Assembly (NCBI GenBank): GCA_011503125.2
Contig: WWBZ02000082.1
Location: 1,116,001 to 1,180,000 of the forward strand
Direction: 5' to 3'
Length of the DNA: 64,000 nucleotides
DNA from: Botryosphaeria dothidea
Taxonomy: Eukaryota; Ascomycota; Dothideomycetes; Botryosphaeriales; Botryosphaeriaceae
Both the position numbers and the translations under genes were made by a program. Under the pieces are notes generated by a model. That model made no database searches. It saw only the letters and a program-made list of their open reading frames with translations, and was not told the origin of the DNA. Shown piece by piece: positions 44,337 through 56,601 of this stretch; within the stretch, counting starts at the first letter, position 1; each line of letters begins with the position of its first letter.

Positions 44337-45861
44337 TTAAGCAGCGCCGTTCGGGTTCGGGGGAAGCGTGCCAGCGCCCTCGCCCAGGAGACCGCCAATC
44401 TTGTCCTTGGCGTACTGGTCGTACTCGGGAGCGAAGCGGGGAGCAAGGCCGCCGAGAAGGACGAAGACGATGAAGATGACGAGGCCGAAAACAATCAGCT
44501 TGCGCAGAGCGGGGTGGCGGGAGCCGTATTCAGCCCAAGCACGGCCACCCTGACCAAGGTACTCCTTGAGCTTGTCGGCACCGAGCTTGTAGTAGACGAG
44601 ACCGCTGAGAGCAATGCTGTAACCGAAAGCCTGCAGACCGGAGACGGGGTCCTGGAAAATCATCATCGAGGCGAAGACGAGCAGAATATCCTTCAGCACA
44701 CCGGAGAGGGTGAGAACAAGGGAAGAGGTCTTGCCGATCTGTGGGGCTGTTAGCGCCGTTCCTAAGCGGATTCGAGAAAGATCGGCAACTCACCAGGAAG
44801 ACAACGGAGACGTTGAGCAGGAAAGCGACCAGGGCGTTGCAAAGGAGCGTGAAAGTGCCGACGCTGTAGATATCGGCCATGGTCAAGCGGGGGAATTCGC
44901 TGAACAAGCAGACAACACCGTTCATGATGGCGCAGGCAGGGGCGTAGTAGTACAGCGAAACAAGCGGGTCCATTTTGAACTCGGCGGAGCTGAGCAGGCG
45001 CTGGACCATGACGAGGCGCACGGCCTCGAAAACGATACCGCCGGCCTGGTAGAGGAAACCGACCATGTTGAACTTGATTTCACCGAATGAGGCAATGATG
45101 ACACCGATGACGATGAACGAGACGTTGCCGAGGGTCTTCATGTTCGGGGGCGCAACACCGAGCGACCAGGTAGCGAGCAGCACGGCGACCGGGGTCGTGG
45201 CCTAGTTTTGGCGGTCAGAATTCGAGTTGTCCAGAGTGGAGCTCCGAGACCCACCTTGAGCATTTGAATGAAGGCAACGGAGAGGTAGAGGTAGGCCTGG
45301 TTACCGCAGATCAAGGACAAGCTGAAGAAGATACCAATGGGAACGATGGCACGGAGGTAGACACGGCCGTTCATCGGGACCTTCTTCCTCGAGTCAAGAA
45401 CGTTGGTGAAGCGGGCCAGGAACTGCGTCATCAGAGTCGCGAAGGTCAAGTGCCATGTCGTCAAGAAAATAGCTGCGCTGCGGTCAGAAAATGGACTTGG
45501 GGCGCGTGAGACAATGGTAGTACATACGGTACCCTGTTGAGAGATGTTAGCCAGCTGTCCAAGTCACAAAAAGATCTGGGGCGCGGGGCACTTACGGAAG
45601 CCAGCGGTGTCGAGAATCCACTTGTTGAAAACGATGACGCTGGAACTCAGCGAGATCCAGACGCTGGGAGTCGGTCGGTCAGCGCAACTGTAGCTTTGCC
45701 AGCGGTCGGAGGCGGCGCGCAACTCACGCAATGTAGACGGCCGGGTGGAAGGCAGCCTTCGGGGGCTCAGGCTGGATGGCATCGGGGTTGACGGTGGGCA
45801 GAGTCGCGTTGGAGGAGTCGCGGACTCCGTCCTGGGAGGACCTCGTCTTCTCGTCGGCCAT
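44337..45861 (-). CDS. TPT/DUF250 nucleotide-sugar-type transporter, candidate UDP-galactofuranose transporter
   Basis: Multi-pass Golgi-type transporter of the triose-phosphate/nucleotide-sugar family. Six exons fit: 45728-45861, 45596-45663, a 6-nt micro-exon 45528-45533, 45255-45472, 44794-45201 and 44337-44738, giving 411 residues. It begins MADEKTRSSQDGVRDSSN. The first helix VWISLSSSVIVFNKWILDTA runs into GF-RYP-IFLTTWHLTFATL, where RYP needs the micro-exon. Other segments are AIVPIGIFFSLSLICGNQAY, MLKATTPVAVLLATWSLGV, ALVAFLLNVSVVFLIGKTSS and LTLSGVLKDILLVFASMMIF. An extra C-terminal hydrophobic segment (IVFGLVIFIVFVLLGGLAP) precedes a polar tail ending PNPNGAA. It is divergent from UDP-galactopyranose mutase. 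In Aspergillus fumigatus the UDP-Galf transporter GlfB sits next to GlfA, so the same role is plausible, but the substrate is inference only. Confidence 0.87.
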
Positions 45862-47331
45862 TTGTGCGGAAGTTGCGATGGATCGGGGGTTGTGGTGGAG
45901 GAGAGGCGGGAGGAGCAGCTAGAGCGTCGCAAATAGCTGGGCGGGCCTCAAGAGTAGAGAGAGTCGCGGCGGCGGCGCGGCGGCAAGGGAGAGAGGGAAT
46001 GCTACACAAAGGTCGAACGAGTGTGCGGGAGAGGGGTTTTGGGGATGGTGGTTGGAAAGGGAGCGAGAATCTTCAGGAGGGAAAAGGCGTTGGCGGGTTA
46101 TGAAATGGGAGCACTGAGAATTATCCGGGCTGGGGGCGGCGGCGATTGGCCGGGCGGTGACGGTCGATTCAGATTGCGCGTAAGCACAGGCATGCGTTTC
46201 GCGCTGGCTGCTCCTCATCAAACGGCCGCGGGACAGATAACAGCGATCAGCTAGCGCACTGCCCGGCCAGATGCAGCGACAGGGGCAGCAAAGGGCCAAT
46301 TTTATGGGGGACTGCGGCGGCCTTGCCTTGCGTGCTGCGCGGCGGCGAATCGCGGGCAGCGCAGCGCTCACGGGCTGTGGGCGCTCGCCGGCCTGGCTAC
46401 ATGGTTTCGAGCGTCAGATTCAGACAGACGGTCGCCGCCGCGCGAGACACAGCATGCAACCTGGCCTCTTCGTGCGCAGGAATGCTGCATGCACGGCGCC
46501 GCGCTGCGCAGGAAGCTTGTCGCCCGCCGCGAGGCCCTTCTGTGCGCCGCACCGCACTGCACACCACCCCCGTCAGATAGAGGGCAGCCCACGCAGACGC
46601 GCACTCTCGTGGCGGCGGCGCGCACCCACACGCCCTCCTGAAATAGCAGCCCGCCCTGGCGATTACTTCATCGGCAGCGGCGTGCAGGGCAGGAGAAATA
46701 CGGGCGCGGGTGGGCCGCCGCCGCTGCTGCTGCTGCTCAGGCGGACCGCCCAAGCGGCGCGCGAGAAGCTGTGGCTGGCCGCCGAGGAGCGCACCCCGGG
46801 GCGAGTAGCGGTCGGTCCATGCCCGCCGTCGAGCCAGATGCGAGAGCGCACATCGCACCGCACATCCTCCCGCGCCGCCCGCACTGCCCTGTCCGGTGCG
46901 TGGCCGGAAGCACGACCGCCAGCGTGGGAATTGGGGGGCCCTGGCCGGTGGAAAGCTGGGCGCGCTGCTGCGGCGGCGGGTTGGCGGGCAGCGCTGGGCG
47001 AGTTGACACTTTGCAATCTGTACCGTCGATCCCCCTTTTCTGGCGGCGGGGCGAGGGTGCGCTGGACTCTGAAACGCACGAATTGAGACGCAGGGCCGCG
47101 GGTGCTGCAGTTACGCCAGGAGCGCCCGTGCGCGCTAGCCATATCAAATTGCCTCTCCATACACGGCCATTATTTCTCCCCAGACAGCCCTCCCCTCCAC
47201 CGCCTTCTGCTTCTCCCTCTCACCGTTATAAGCCTGCCTCCGCATCTCTTCGCATGCTGAACTTGGCCCGCAACACCCTCAAGAGAGTCCCTAGTTTTCA
47301 GGAAATCCTGCAGAGCGCCACCGGATTCAAC
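45862..47331. other. Divergent promoter region of the transporter and UDP-galactopyranose mutase
   Basis: About 1.5 kb, very GC-rich from 46260 to 47100. Long open frames occur on both strands but are Arg/Ala/Pro-rich and compositional. The frame leading into the mutase is open from 46771, including an upstream ATG at 47254 that would add 26 residues. Confidence 0.45.
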
Positions 47332-49177
<1,846 letters not shown>

Positions 49178-52100
49178 GTCTGATACCCCCTCGTGTGACC
49201 GCTTGGGGAAAGGTATGATATAAGATAGGTTTGAACATGATTGATGGCGAATTCCGGACGTGGGTAAAGAAACGTTTGGGTTTGGGTGGGCATAAGCAAA
49301 TGATTAGAAGGCACTCGGGGTTTGTGATGCATTTGGGACGCTTTTCTGCACGAGTTTCCTCCCTTTTGGCATGCGCATGCTGCTTTAGAATTTTTTTAAC
49401 TAAGAAAAAAAAAGATATACTTCGTGATGGTGGGGAAGCAGAGGTAGATGATACCGAGGCACACCAACAGGCGACTCTGTAGACGCTAGAAAAATGCTAT
49501 GCGTTTTAGACATCCAATCCCGGTTTTCCGCTCGTGCTATGAAATTGCTTGTTTCGAAGCCGTCCACCTAAGCAACAACATGACTTGTTACGAGCAGTCA
49601 CTGGCTGCCTTCTCTGGGCACCCCTGTTCGAATGGCCGGCGTTTAATATCTGTGAGGCGGAATCATGAGGACTCCAAAAGAAGGAACGTCCGTTGAATTT
49701 CGCATTCCATCGGCTGATCCCGGTTCCATATGCTTTGCCGTTGCATAACAACTGTATATGCCGAACCTTCCATAGCCATGGGCTGGTCGGATGTGTATGT
49801 ACCGTGATAATGCAAATGGAACCCACACCACACCCTCAACGGGAACATCATACAAGAACGTTAGTCAAGGGGGTTGTTTCGGTTCTGTTGGACTTGTTTG
49901 GGATTGTGTCCAATTGCCTAATAGAAGCCGCTTCTCATCACTCTCATGGGGATCTGAAGCATTCGTCCGGACGCAAGTGTAACTCATCTTTCCGAATACT
50001 CACGTCTGGACGAATGCTTCGACTCCCCACGTGTATCGATTGTTTCTGAGGCGTCTCCGAGGGCGGACAGTCCACCTCTCCCAAATGATGGCCGCGCGTT
50101 TGTGGGTCTGAGCCAAGATGATGTCACACTTGGCTGAAATCTCGTCGTTCGGATGTTGGTTCACTTTTCTTTCAAGTCTCATTAAACCGTTCCTGAAACA
50201 TCCGCAATAGGGCGGCGGGGGGCCATCGGGGTCCACCCCGCTCGTAAGTCAATGCAAGGTTAAAGATGTTCCATTTCCACGCTCCACTTCTTTTTTCCAC
50301 CCTAAGACGCCTATCACATCGATTTCCGTGATTTGGGCCACCTGGATCTCCTGCTTCACCATAGTGTCTCAGATCTCGGGCCTCTAGGATGAGATTGAGG
50401 GAGAATTTAAGCATTTCCGCACTGTCCCCCCCCGTCCCTCCCTCCCCTCCCCCTTCGTGACGATCCCTTCTCGGTCGCTCTTGAGATTTCAGGATGTTTC
50501 AAGTGACGCAATATCCGATCTACAAGAAACGGGCGGCGGGGAAAAAAAGTACGTATACACGCCCACTCAACCCCCTTCCCCGTTATTACGGTAAGGCGCA
50601 GCCGGCGGTAGGGCAGCAGAGTGGCACAATCTCTCGGGATTTAAATAAAAAAAAAAAGGCCGGTTGGAACGGGAAACACACGGGGCGGCTTCGGGTAGCC
50701 AGCCGCAGCCGTCCCGAGGGGAAGGGTCGCTTATCCCGCTGATTGATTGACAAGACTTGATTGGGATCCCGCCCCTCCGCCGCCCGCCTCGGTGTTGATG
50801 TCCGTGCCACCCGCGCGCCGTCTCGTCAGAGAGAGAGTCAGAGCCTGGACCGGACATCGTGCAGGAAAACGGAAAGCAAGAAAGCTTGGCGGGCACATCA
50901 CCCGCGGACGCTAGATTTCTTGTTGTTCCAGAACGCTTGCCGTTTTGGCGTGATGATAGGCGATAAGGCATGAGTGAAATTACAGACGCTCCCGGAAGCA
51001 TTTTTTTCAAATTAAGGTTTCTGTCTATTAGCCGCGAGACTTTCTTTGCCGTGGACGGTTGCGGCAGCTAAATGTTGTTTACGAAGGGCGGCGAAATGAT
51101 GTATACGAGCGGTAGGGCGTGCTGACTTTGATGCCCTTGCGTGCCCTAAGCGTGCTGACACTGCAATTGAAGACACATTGGGTGTTGTTTCTATGCGGCG
51201 CAGCATATTTGCAGTGTAGCGTTTATGTCTAACGACGGCCGTAACCGGATTCCGCAAAGAGGTGGCGCGAAGCTGGTCGTCAACCAGCGTTCAGAAATTT
51301 TTTGTCGCTACCCCGGATCAGCAGAGATCTTCTGGTAGGGCTGCAGCAGGAAATGTGGGGGTGCTCAACGGGGTTGTGCCAGAGCGGGACGATTTGAGGA
51401 TTGCGGGCGGGATCCTGCAGGTAAGCGATACGGGGTCGCGATACGAAAATTTGCCCTTTGCTTTTCCTCCAGTTCGGTTCGGTTCGTTGGTGGTGCGGAT
51501 TTTGTGGGACTTCGCGCTTGTGCTGATACGAGGTTCCGCCCAGCCCGCGGATGAGGTAATACATGCATACGAAGTGAAGAATGTGGCGGTGTGGGCATGG
51601 CAGTATTGGTGGTATGCCTCTTTTTGCTCTCGAGGTGATCATAATGTGGCTGGTGGAGTACGGCTTTGTCATCATTGGATCTTCGCATTGCGGGTCGCGG
51701 AAGGACCTGCCTGCCTTTTAGCTCATCTCCTAAAATTGTTATACTAAACAAGGGCGTAGATCTGTAGAGAACTCAGCGTAGGTACGAGCTCGAATTTTCA
51801 GAAGGTATCGTTAGATATTCGTCTCGCTGAATGGTTCATCTGCCCAAAGGTAATTGGTCGGTTTGGTGTTGTAAGACTCGGGACCGAGCTTGTACTGTTG
51901 CGCCTCAGTTGAATGACTTCGAGAACAACACGCCCTTTGCTTCCTACTGTGTTCAGTTAAAGCAGATCACACTTTGGCTTTGCAACAGTATAATTTTATG
52001 TGAACTGCAGTGGAAGAAGATAAGAGGCATCCTTTTAGGTTTGTTGGCACAAGTATTGAAAAGGTATAACTTTCTTGGTGTGTCGGTATTGATAACAAAA

Positions 52101-52644
52101 TGCCATTGGAATCGCTGACCAGAACTGAATACGTGAAAAAGCCAGATTAGGAGACTGGTTTTGAACTACCTTTGTGTGGAATCCTCGGTGTCTATATTGA
52201 GCTGTGACCGCGGACGGAGAGTCGAAGAGCTCGTTAAACCTTGAGATGAGTTGCTGAGTTCCCGAAACTAGATGATGACATGTGCTAGAACTCCTGAAGC
52301 TCCTGCGAGGTGGTTGGCTGGTAACCGTTCTGGAGTTGCTGAGGAGAAAGAGGCCACACAAAGAAAGTCACGGATACGGGGCGTTTGTGTTCACGCCTGT
52401 GAAACCCACTTCTATCAATTCTTGACAGGTATCCAGCGATCCGGCCTGGGATGCATAATCTTACATTGCTCTTTTGCTTCTGTGGTATTGAGACAGAATG
52501 CCTCTACTCTACACCCATTGGAAAGGATAACCCACAGCACTTCTGCTCGCACAACTTATCTACCTACCCCGACACCAATCGTGGCAGAACTATCCCTGTA
52601 CACTGACCGAATCCAAGCCTTCCCACCCGTTGAGAATCGTTCGC
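49178..52644. other. 3.5 kb gene-poor region
   Basis: Contains the mutase 3' flank, the best-preserved MITE-like copy (49945-50031), a C-rich run near 50425-50450, and unassignable short open frames. No gene or RNA is supported. Confidence 0.4.
49945..50031. repeat. MITE-like element, best-preserved copy
   Basis: 87 bp with terminal inverted repeats of about 29 bp. The left arm begins CATGGGGATCTGAAGCATTC and ends GTCCGGACG. The right arm, reverse-complemented, begins CGTGGGGAGTCGAAGCATTC and ends GTCCAGACG. Four or five mismatches separate the arms. The interior (about 29 bp) is not coding. No clear target-site duplication is visible. Confidence 0.8.
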
Positions 52645-53460
52645 TCAGGCCGACCAAAAGCTACCTCCCAGCGGAGCACCGTGGGACGGCTTGATCAGTT
52701 CCGGGTGGACGTGAACGCTGGGCATGATGCCAATTCCGATTGCTCTCCGTATCGCCTTAGCCAGCTTGCGGTGATTTCTAGGTCTCAGTCCAGTGACCTT
52801 CGAATGCTTTATGCGGCCCATTTCGGTCATGTACTCGGACATGATGGAGAAATTCTGTTTTAAGCGCAGTTGTCAGCCATCAATCTGCCGTGCACAAGCC
52901 TGCGCGTGTTGTCTACCTTGTATTCCTTCAACGGATTCAGCCCCAAGGTATCGAAAGCGTCGAGACGTGGAGTGCGCCTGGAATTCCTCCACTTCTTGGC
53001 CTCAACGCCGGTCAAATCGTGCGGCGCGTAGACGTCGCCGTACTGCCAGCGACGGGGGGCTTGGGTCTCGAGCTCAGCGCGGAGACCAGCGACATCCATT
53101 CGATCGGCCAGGGAGCTTTCACGCTGGATTTTATCTTCAAGAAGGGTCCTGGCATATGAGTGCGGATTGTTCGATGCAGGCCGGCCAGCAATGGAATCAC
53201 GGCTTTGCTGTTGAGAGGGGCGGTATGAGGCCTGGTCACGGTTGAAGCCGAGTCCTCCACGGTCATTGGAAGGAAGTATGGAGTTCAGAAGATCTGATAG
53301 CGAACATCAGTGGGAAGTGCGCACTGGGTCGCGTTGGAGCAACTGGGGCGGTACCTTTTGTAGGGTCTTCCTTCCTGGCGCAAGTGGCAGAGAAGGCGCG
53401 GACGGACGCGCCGCAGAGGGTGGCTAATGGCCGACGGGAGGTTACTTGTAGCAAAGACAT
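52645..53460 (-). CDS. RSM18: Mitochondrial small-subunit ribosomal protein bS18m
   Basis: Mitoribosomal S18 homologue. Exons 53355-53460, 52917-53293 and 52645-52854, with 61 and 62 bp introns, give 230 residues. The N-terminus is a mitochondrial targeting sequence rich in Arg, Ser and Ala (MSLLQVTSRRPLATLCGASV). A variable middle includes KWRNSRRTPRLDAFDTLG and ends NPLKEYK at the second splice. The S18 core sits in the last exon (NFSIMSEYMTEMGRIKHSK, TGLRPRNHRKLAKAIRRAIG), with a C-terminal extension ending GAPLGGSFWSA. Each exon alone is short, and the continuous reading of exon 1 past the first donor is spurious. It is divergent from a mitochondrial PPR-type gene 261 bp away. The yeast symbol is by family identity. 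Confidence 0.88.
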
Positions 53461-53721
53461 GAGCGTGGTGTTGTGGTTGTAGAGTAGTGTGTAGACGGGC
53501 GGCGGAGCTGGAGGTCGCGCCGACGTGAGATGCTTGGCGCTGGACTTTTTGCGGACTTGACAACCGCATCGCTGCTAACTGCCTGTCTTCCTCCGCTTCG
53601 CTAACGTCTCCCTGAATCTTGCCGTCCCCGCCCGCGGACATGCGCCGTTGATTCCCACGTCCCAATCTCGCGTCGTTCCGACCGCATCGTCCTCGAAGCT
53701 GCCGCCGAGCTCCCCGCCGCC
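53461..53721. promoter_or_regulatory. Bidirectional promoter of bS18m and the PPR-type gene
   Basis: 261 bp between divergent start codons of two genes whose products are both predicted mitochondrial. No TATA box is obvious, and the half next to the PPR gene is C-rich. Confidence 0.5.
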
Positions 53722-56285
53722 ATGCCTGTCCACCTCACTAGGCTCGTCATCCGCCGCATTCTCTCCAATGAGCCCATTGTTTACCGCGACTGCCTCTACC
53801 GCCGCGCCAACACCTATCTCCAGCCGCAGCTTCATCGGATCCGCCGCAATGGCTATACCCAGACGCGTTCGTTCTTTGGCTTCTCGCGCGAGCCCGAACG
53901 GAGGGTCAAAGACGCCGATTTTACTCCCGGTTTGGAGAAGATGATCGACCTCAACCGCGCTCTGAACGAGCAGTCGAAACCTCCGACAACAGCAGCGCTT
54001 TGCAAGGCATTTGTCAGCTTTGTCCAATCAAAACACGAGGGGAAAGAGACACTCTCGGACATTGAGGCCGGTCACGCCTTGAACACTCTTCGTTATCTGA
54101 AAGAAAATTCGATGGGAAACAACAATGGAACTCCACATCTTCCTCAGAGAAAGTTATTGCATAATTTGTTATGCACACTAGCGTCCAAGAGCTCTCGAAG
54201 AAGCGAGAACCATCTCGATCTGGCAGAGGAAATATTCAGGCACCTTGAGGATGTCCGACTCGAAGATTCGGCAGTTTCTGATTCCAGGAAAAGAATCCAT
54301 GACCTCACCAAGACGATTGAAGTAATCTGTCTCCATGGCCAAGCTGTGCGGGCTCGCGATTGGTTGGCCGAATTATCCTCCAAAGGCCAGTTCATGAGCA
54401 AATTCGAGTACAACACTACTAGGCCTTGGCTGAGCGTCTTGCAAGCACTCTATTCCCAAGGAAGTGAGTCTGAAGCACAGAAAACACTTCAAACCATGCA
54501 AGACCTAGGCATCTCTATTGATAACAGAATCAAGAGCAGCTTGCTCCAATTCCATGCCGAACAAGGCGACGTTGCCTCAAGCAAGAAGCTTTATGAAGAT
54601 ATCATGCGCGACCCACGAGTTGACGAGCGCCACTTATCTGCTTTTGCCTATAGTGCCTTGCTCAAGTGCTGCCTCCGAAACAATGAACGGGAATTGGGCC
54701 AGACTATCGTACGCGAAATGCTTGAGAAGCTGGAGTCATACTACGCTGACACGCACAACCCTCGTCTCAAACCGGCAAAGGCCATATGGGACTCCTCGTT
54801 CCTCTGGGCAGCATCATCTGGAAAAGGCGTCGACGAGGTGGATCGCATGATGAATGTTATGGTCCGGAGGACTTTCAGCGACGGATCTTCGATCGAACCA
54901 GACATCGACACAATCAACCAACTGGTTGAGTGGTGCATGTCCCGGAAGGAGCCGTACTTTGCAGAAAGATATATCTCTCTGGGCCTGAAATGGGGCATCC
55001 ATCCAAATGCCACAACCTACAGCCTTCAGATAATGTATCGACTTTCTGGAGGGGACATTGATGGTGCGAGAGCCGCGTATAAGCTACTGCAGGCAGAGCA
55101 CTGTCCTCACAATGAAGACATCGCAGCAGCAAACAAGCTGATCCAAGCGTTGGCTACATCCCCAAAACACACCTTCAACACCATCATGACGCTGGTGGAC
55201 GACCTCAATGAACGTAAGGCGCGCTTTGAGCCCGAGACGGTCTCTGTCTTAGCCATAACACACTTTCAACGTAATGAGCTGCACGATGTCATTGATCTCC
55301 TCCAAACGCATGCTTTCCACTTCTCAGAAGCGGAGCGCCTCAAGATTGCCGCCAAGCTCGTCGCCATGGTACTGGATCGCGCACATACCTCCACCACCCG
55401 AGCATGGGACGCGTACATCATCACGCACTCCATCTTCGCCGAGCTGTCCCGCGAGGCCCGCACCAGAATCATGCGCGAGTTCTTCGCGCGCGGCCGCCCC
55501 GACATGGCCTGCCACGTCTTCGCACACATGCGCGAGCTGCAGCACCGCGACACCAAGGCCACGGCCGAGACGTACACGGTGGCGCTGACGGGCATCGCCG
55601 AGTTCGCCATGCCGCGCGTGTCGGCGACGGACAGCGACATCGACGCCGACGAGCGCGACGCCGAGTGCTCGTCGCTGCTCGACGCCGTCCACAACGCCAT
55701 GAAGCTCGACCTCGACATCGACCCCTCGACCCCCCTCCTCAACGCCCTCATGCTCGCCTACACCGCCTGCGGCCAGCCCGCACGCGCCTGGGGCTTCTGG
55801 GAGGACATTGTCAACTCGAAGGAGGGCCCCAGCTACAACTCCATCCCCATCGCCTTCCGCGCGTGCGAGCGCATGTCGGTGGGCGGCGAGAAGCACGCCA
55901 AGGCGCTGTGGACCCGCATCAAGCGCATGGATATCGAGGTGACGAGGGAGATGCTCGCGGCGTACGTGGGCGCGTTGGCGGGCAACCAGAATATTGATGA
56001 GGCCAAGGAGATTGTGATGAAGGCGGAGAGGGAGTTCGGATGGACGCCGGATACGTTCTTGTGAGTTTCCCCCCCTGAGGCGTGATTTGATGACATGGAC
56101 TAATCGGTGGATGTAGACTGGGCACGTTGTTCAATGCTGCGTATGGCGTGCAGAGGCAGGAGCGTATTGAGCGGTGGATCCAAGCAAAGTTCCCGACGAA
56201 GTGGGTGGAGTTGACGAGGTTGGGTGTGAAGAAGATGGAGGATGGGCCGAGGTTATTCAATATTGATCGGAGGTTGAAGCCCTGA
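53722..56285 (+). CDS. Mitochondrial PPR-type helical-repeat protein (possible CIA84-like complex I assembly factor)
   Basis: Large alpha-helical protein predicted to act in mitochondria on RNA or in respiratory complex assembly. Exons 53722-56060 and 56117-56285, joined in phase 2 across a 56 bp intron (gtgagt...tgtag), give 835 residues. The N-terminus is basic and Arg-rich with no acidic residues in the first 16 (MPVHLTRLVIRRILSNEP), a likely presequence. Repeated about 35-residue helical hairpins are visible, for example ALLKCCLRNNERELGQTIVR, PNATTYSLQIMYRLSGGD and TYTVALTGIAEFAMPRVSA. The C-terminus is LGTLFNAAYGVQRQERIERW then ARLFN-type residues ending DRRLKP. I recall the complex I intermediate-associated protein CIA84 as having this N-terminus and architecture, but I could not verify it. 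A general PPR factor for mitochondrial mRNA is the alternative. Confidence 0.82.
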
Positions 56286-56490
56286 TCTGTATCTGGTACT
56301 GTACTTTAAACTTCTTTGGGGAGCGATTCCACTGGAGCGGGGCACTGGTCGGTTGGGAGATGTGTGGAAATGGTTGGGACGGTCTAAAGAGTAGGAAATA
56401 TTTGGCGCTACGGGGGAAAAGGGCGCACGTTGCCAGCGTGTACACAGTGTAGGTCATGTATGATATCTGATGTCAAAAAAACGTCAATGG

Positions 56491-56520
56491 CATTTACATC
56501 CGGACGAATGCTTCAACTCA
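56491..56520. repeat. Solo right end of the MITE-like family
   Basis: TCCGGACGAATGCTTCAAC within the 316 bp gap between the PPR-type gene and the HET gene matches the right arm of the complete copies. No paired left arm is seen nearby, so this is a truncated remnant. Nothing else is recognised in this gap. Confidence 0.6.
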
Positions 56521-56601
56521 TTAAGAAAGTCTTTTGTAAAGATTCAAGTATTCCGTTACGTTATATGTAAGTGAACGATAACCCCGATTTTGTTTGTGGC
56601 T

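Noticed and set aside
46271..47086. Long 271-codon open frame upstream of UDP-galactopyranose mutase
   Set aside because: Very GC-rich with several other long open frames on both strands; Arg/Ala/Pro-rich composition, no family motif. Fits chance in the divergent promoter.
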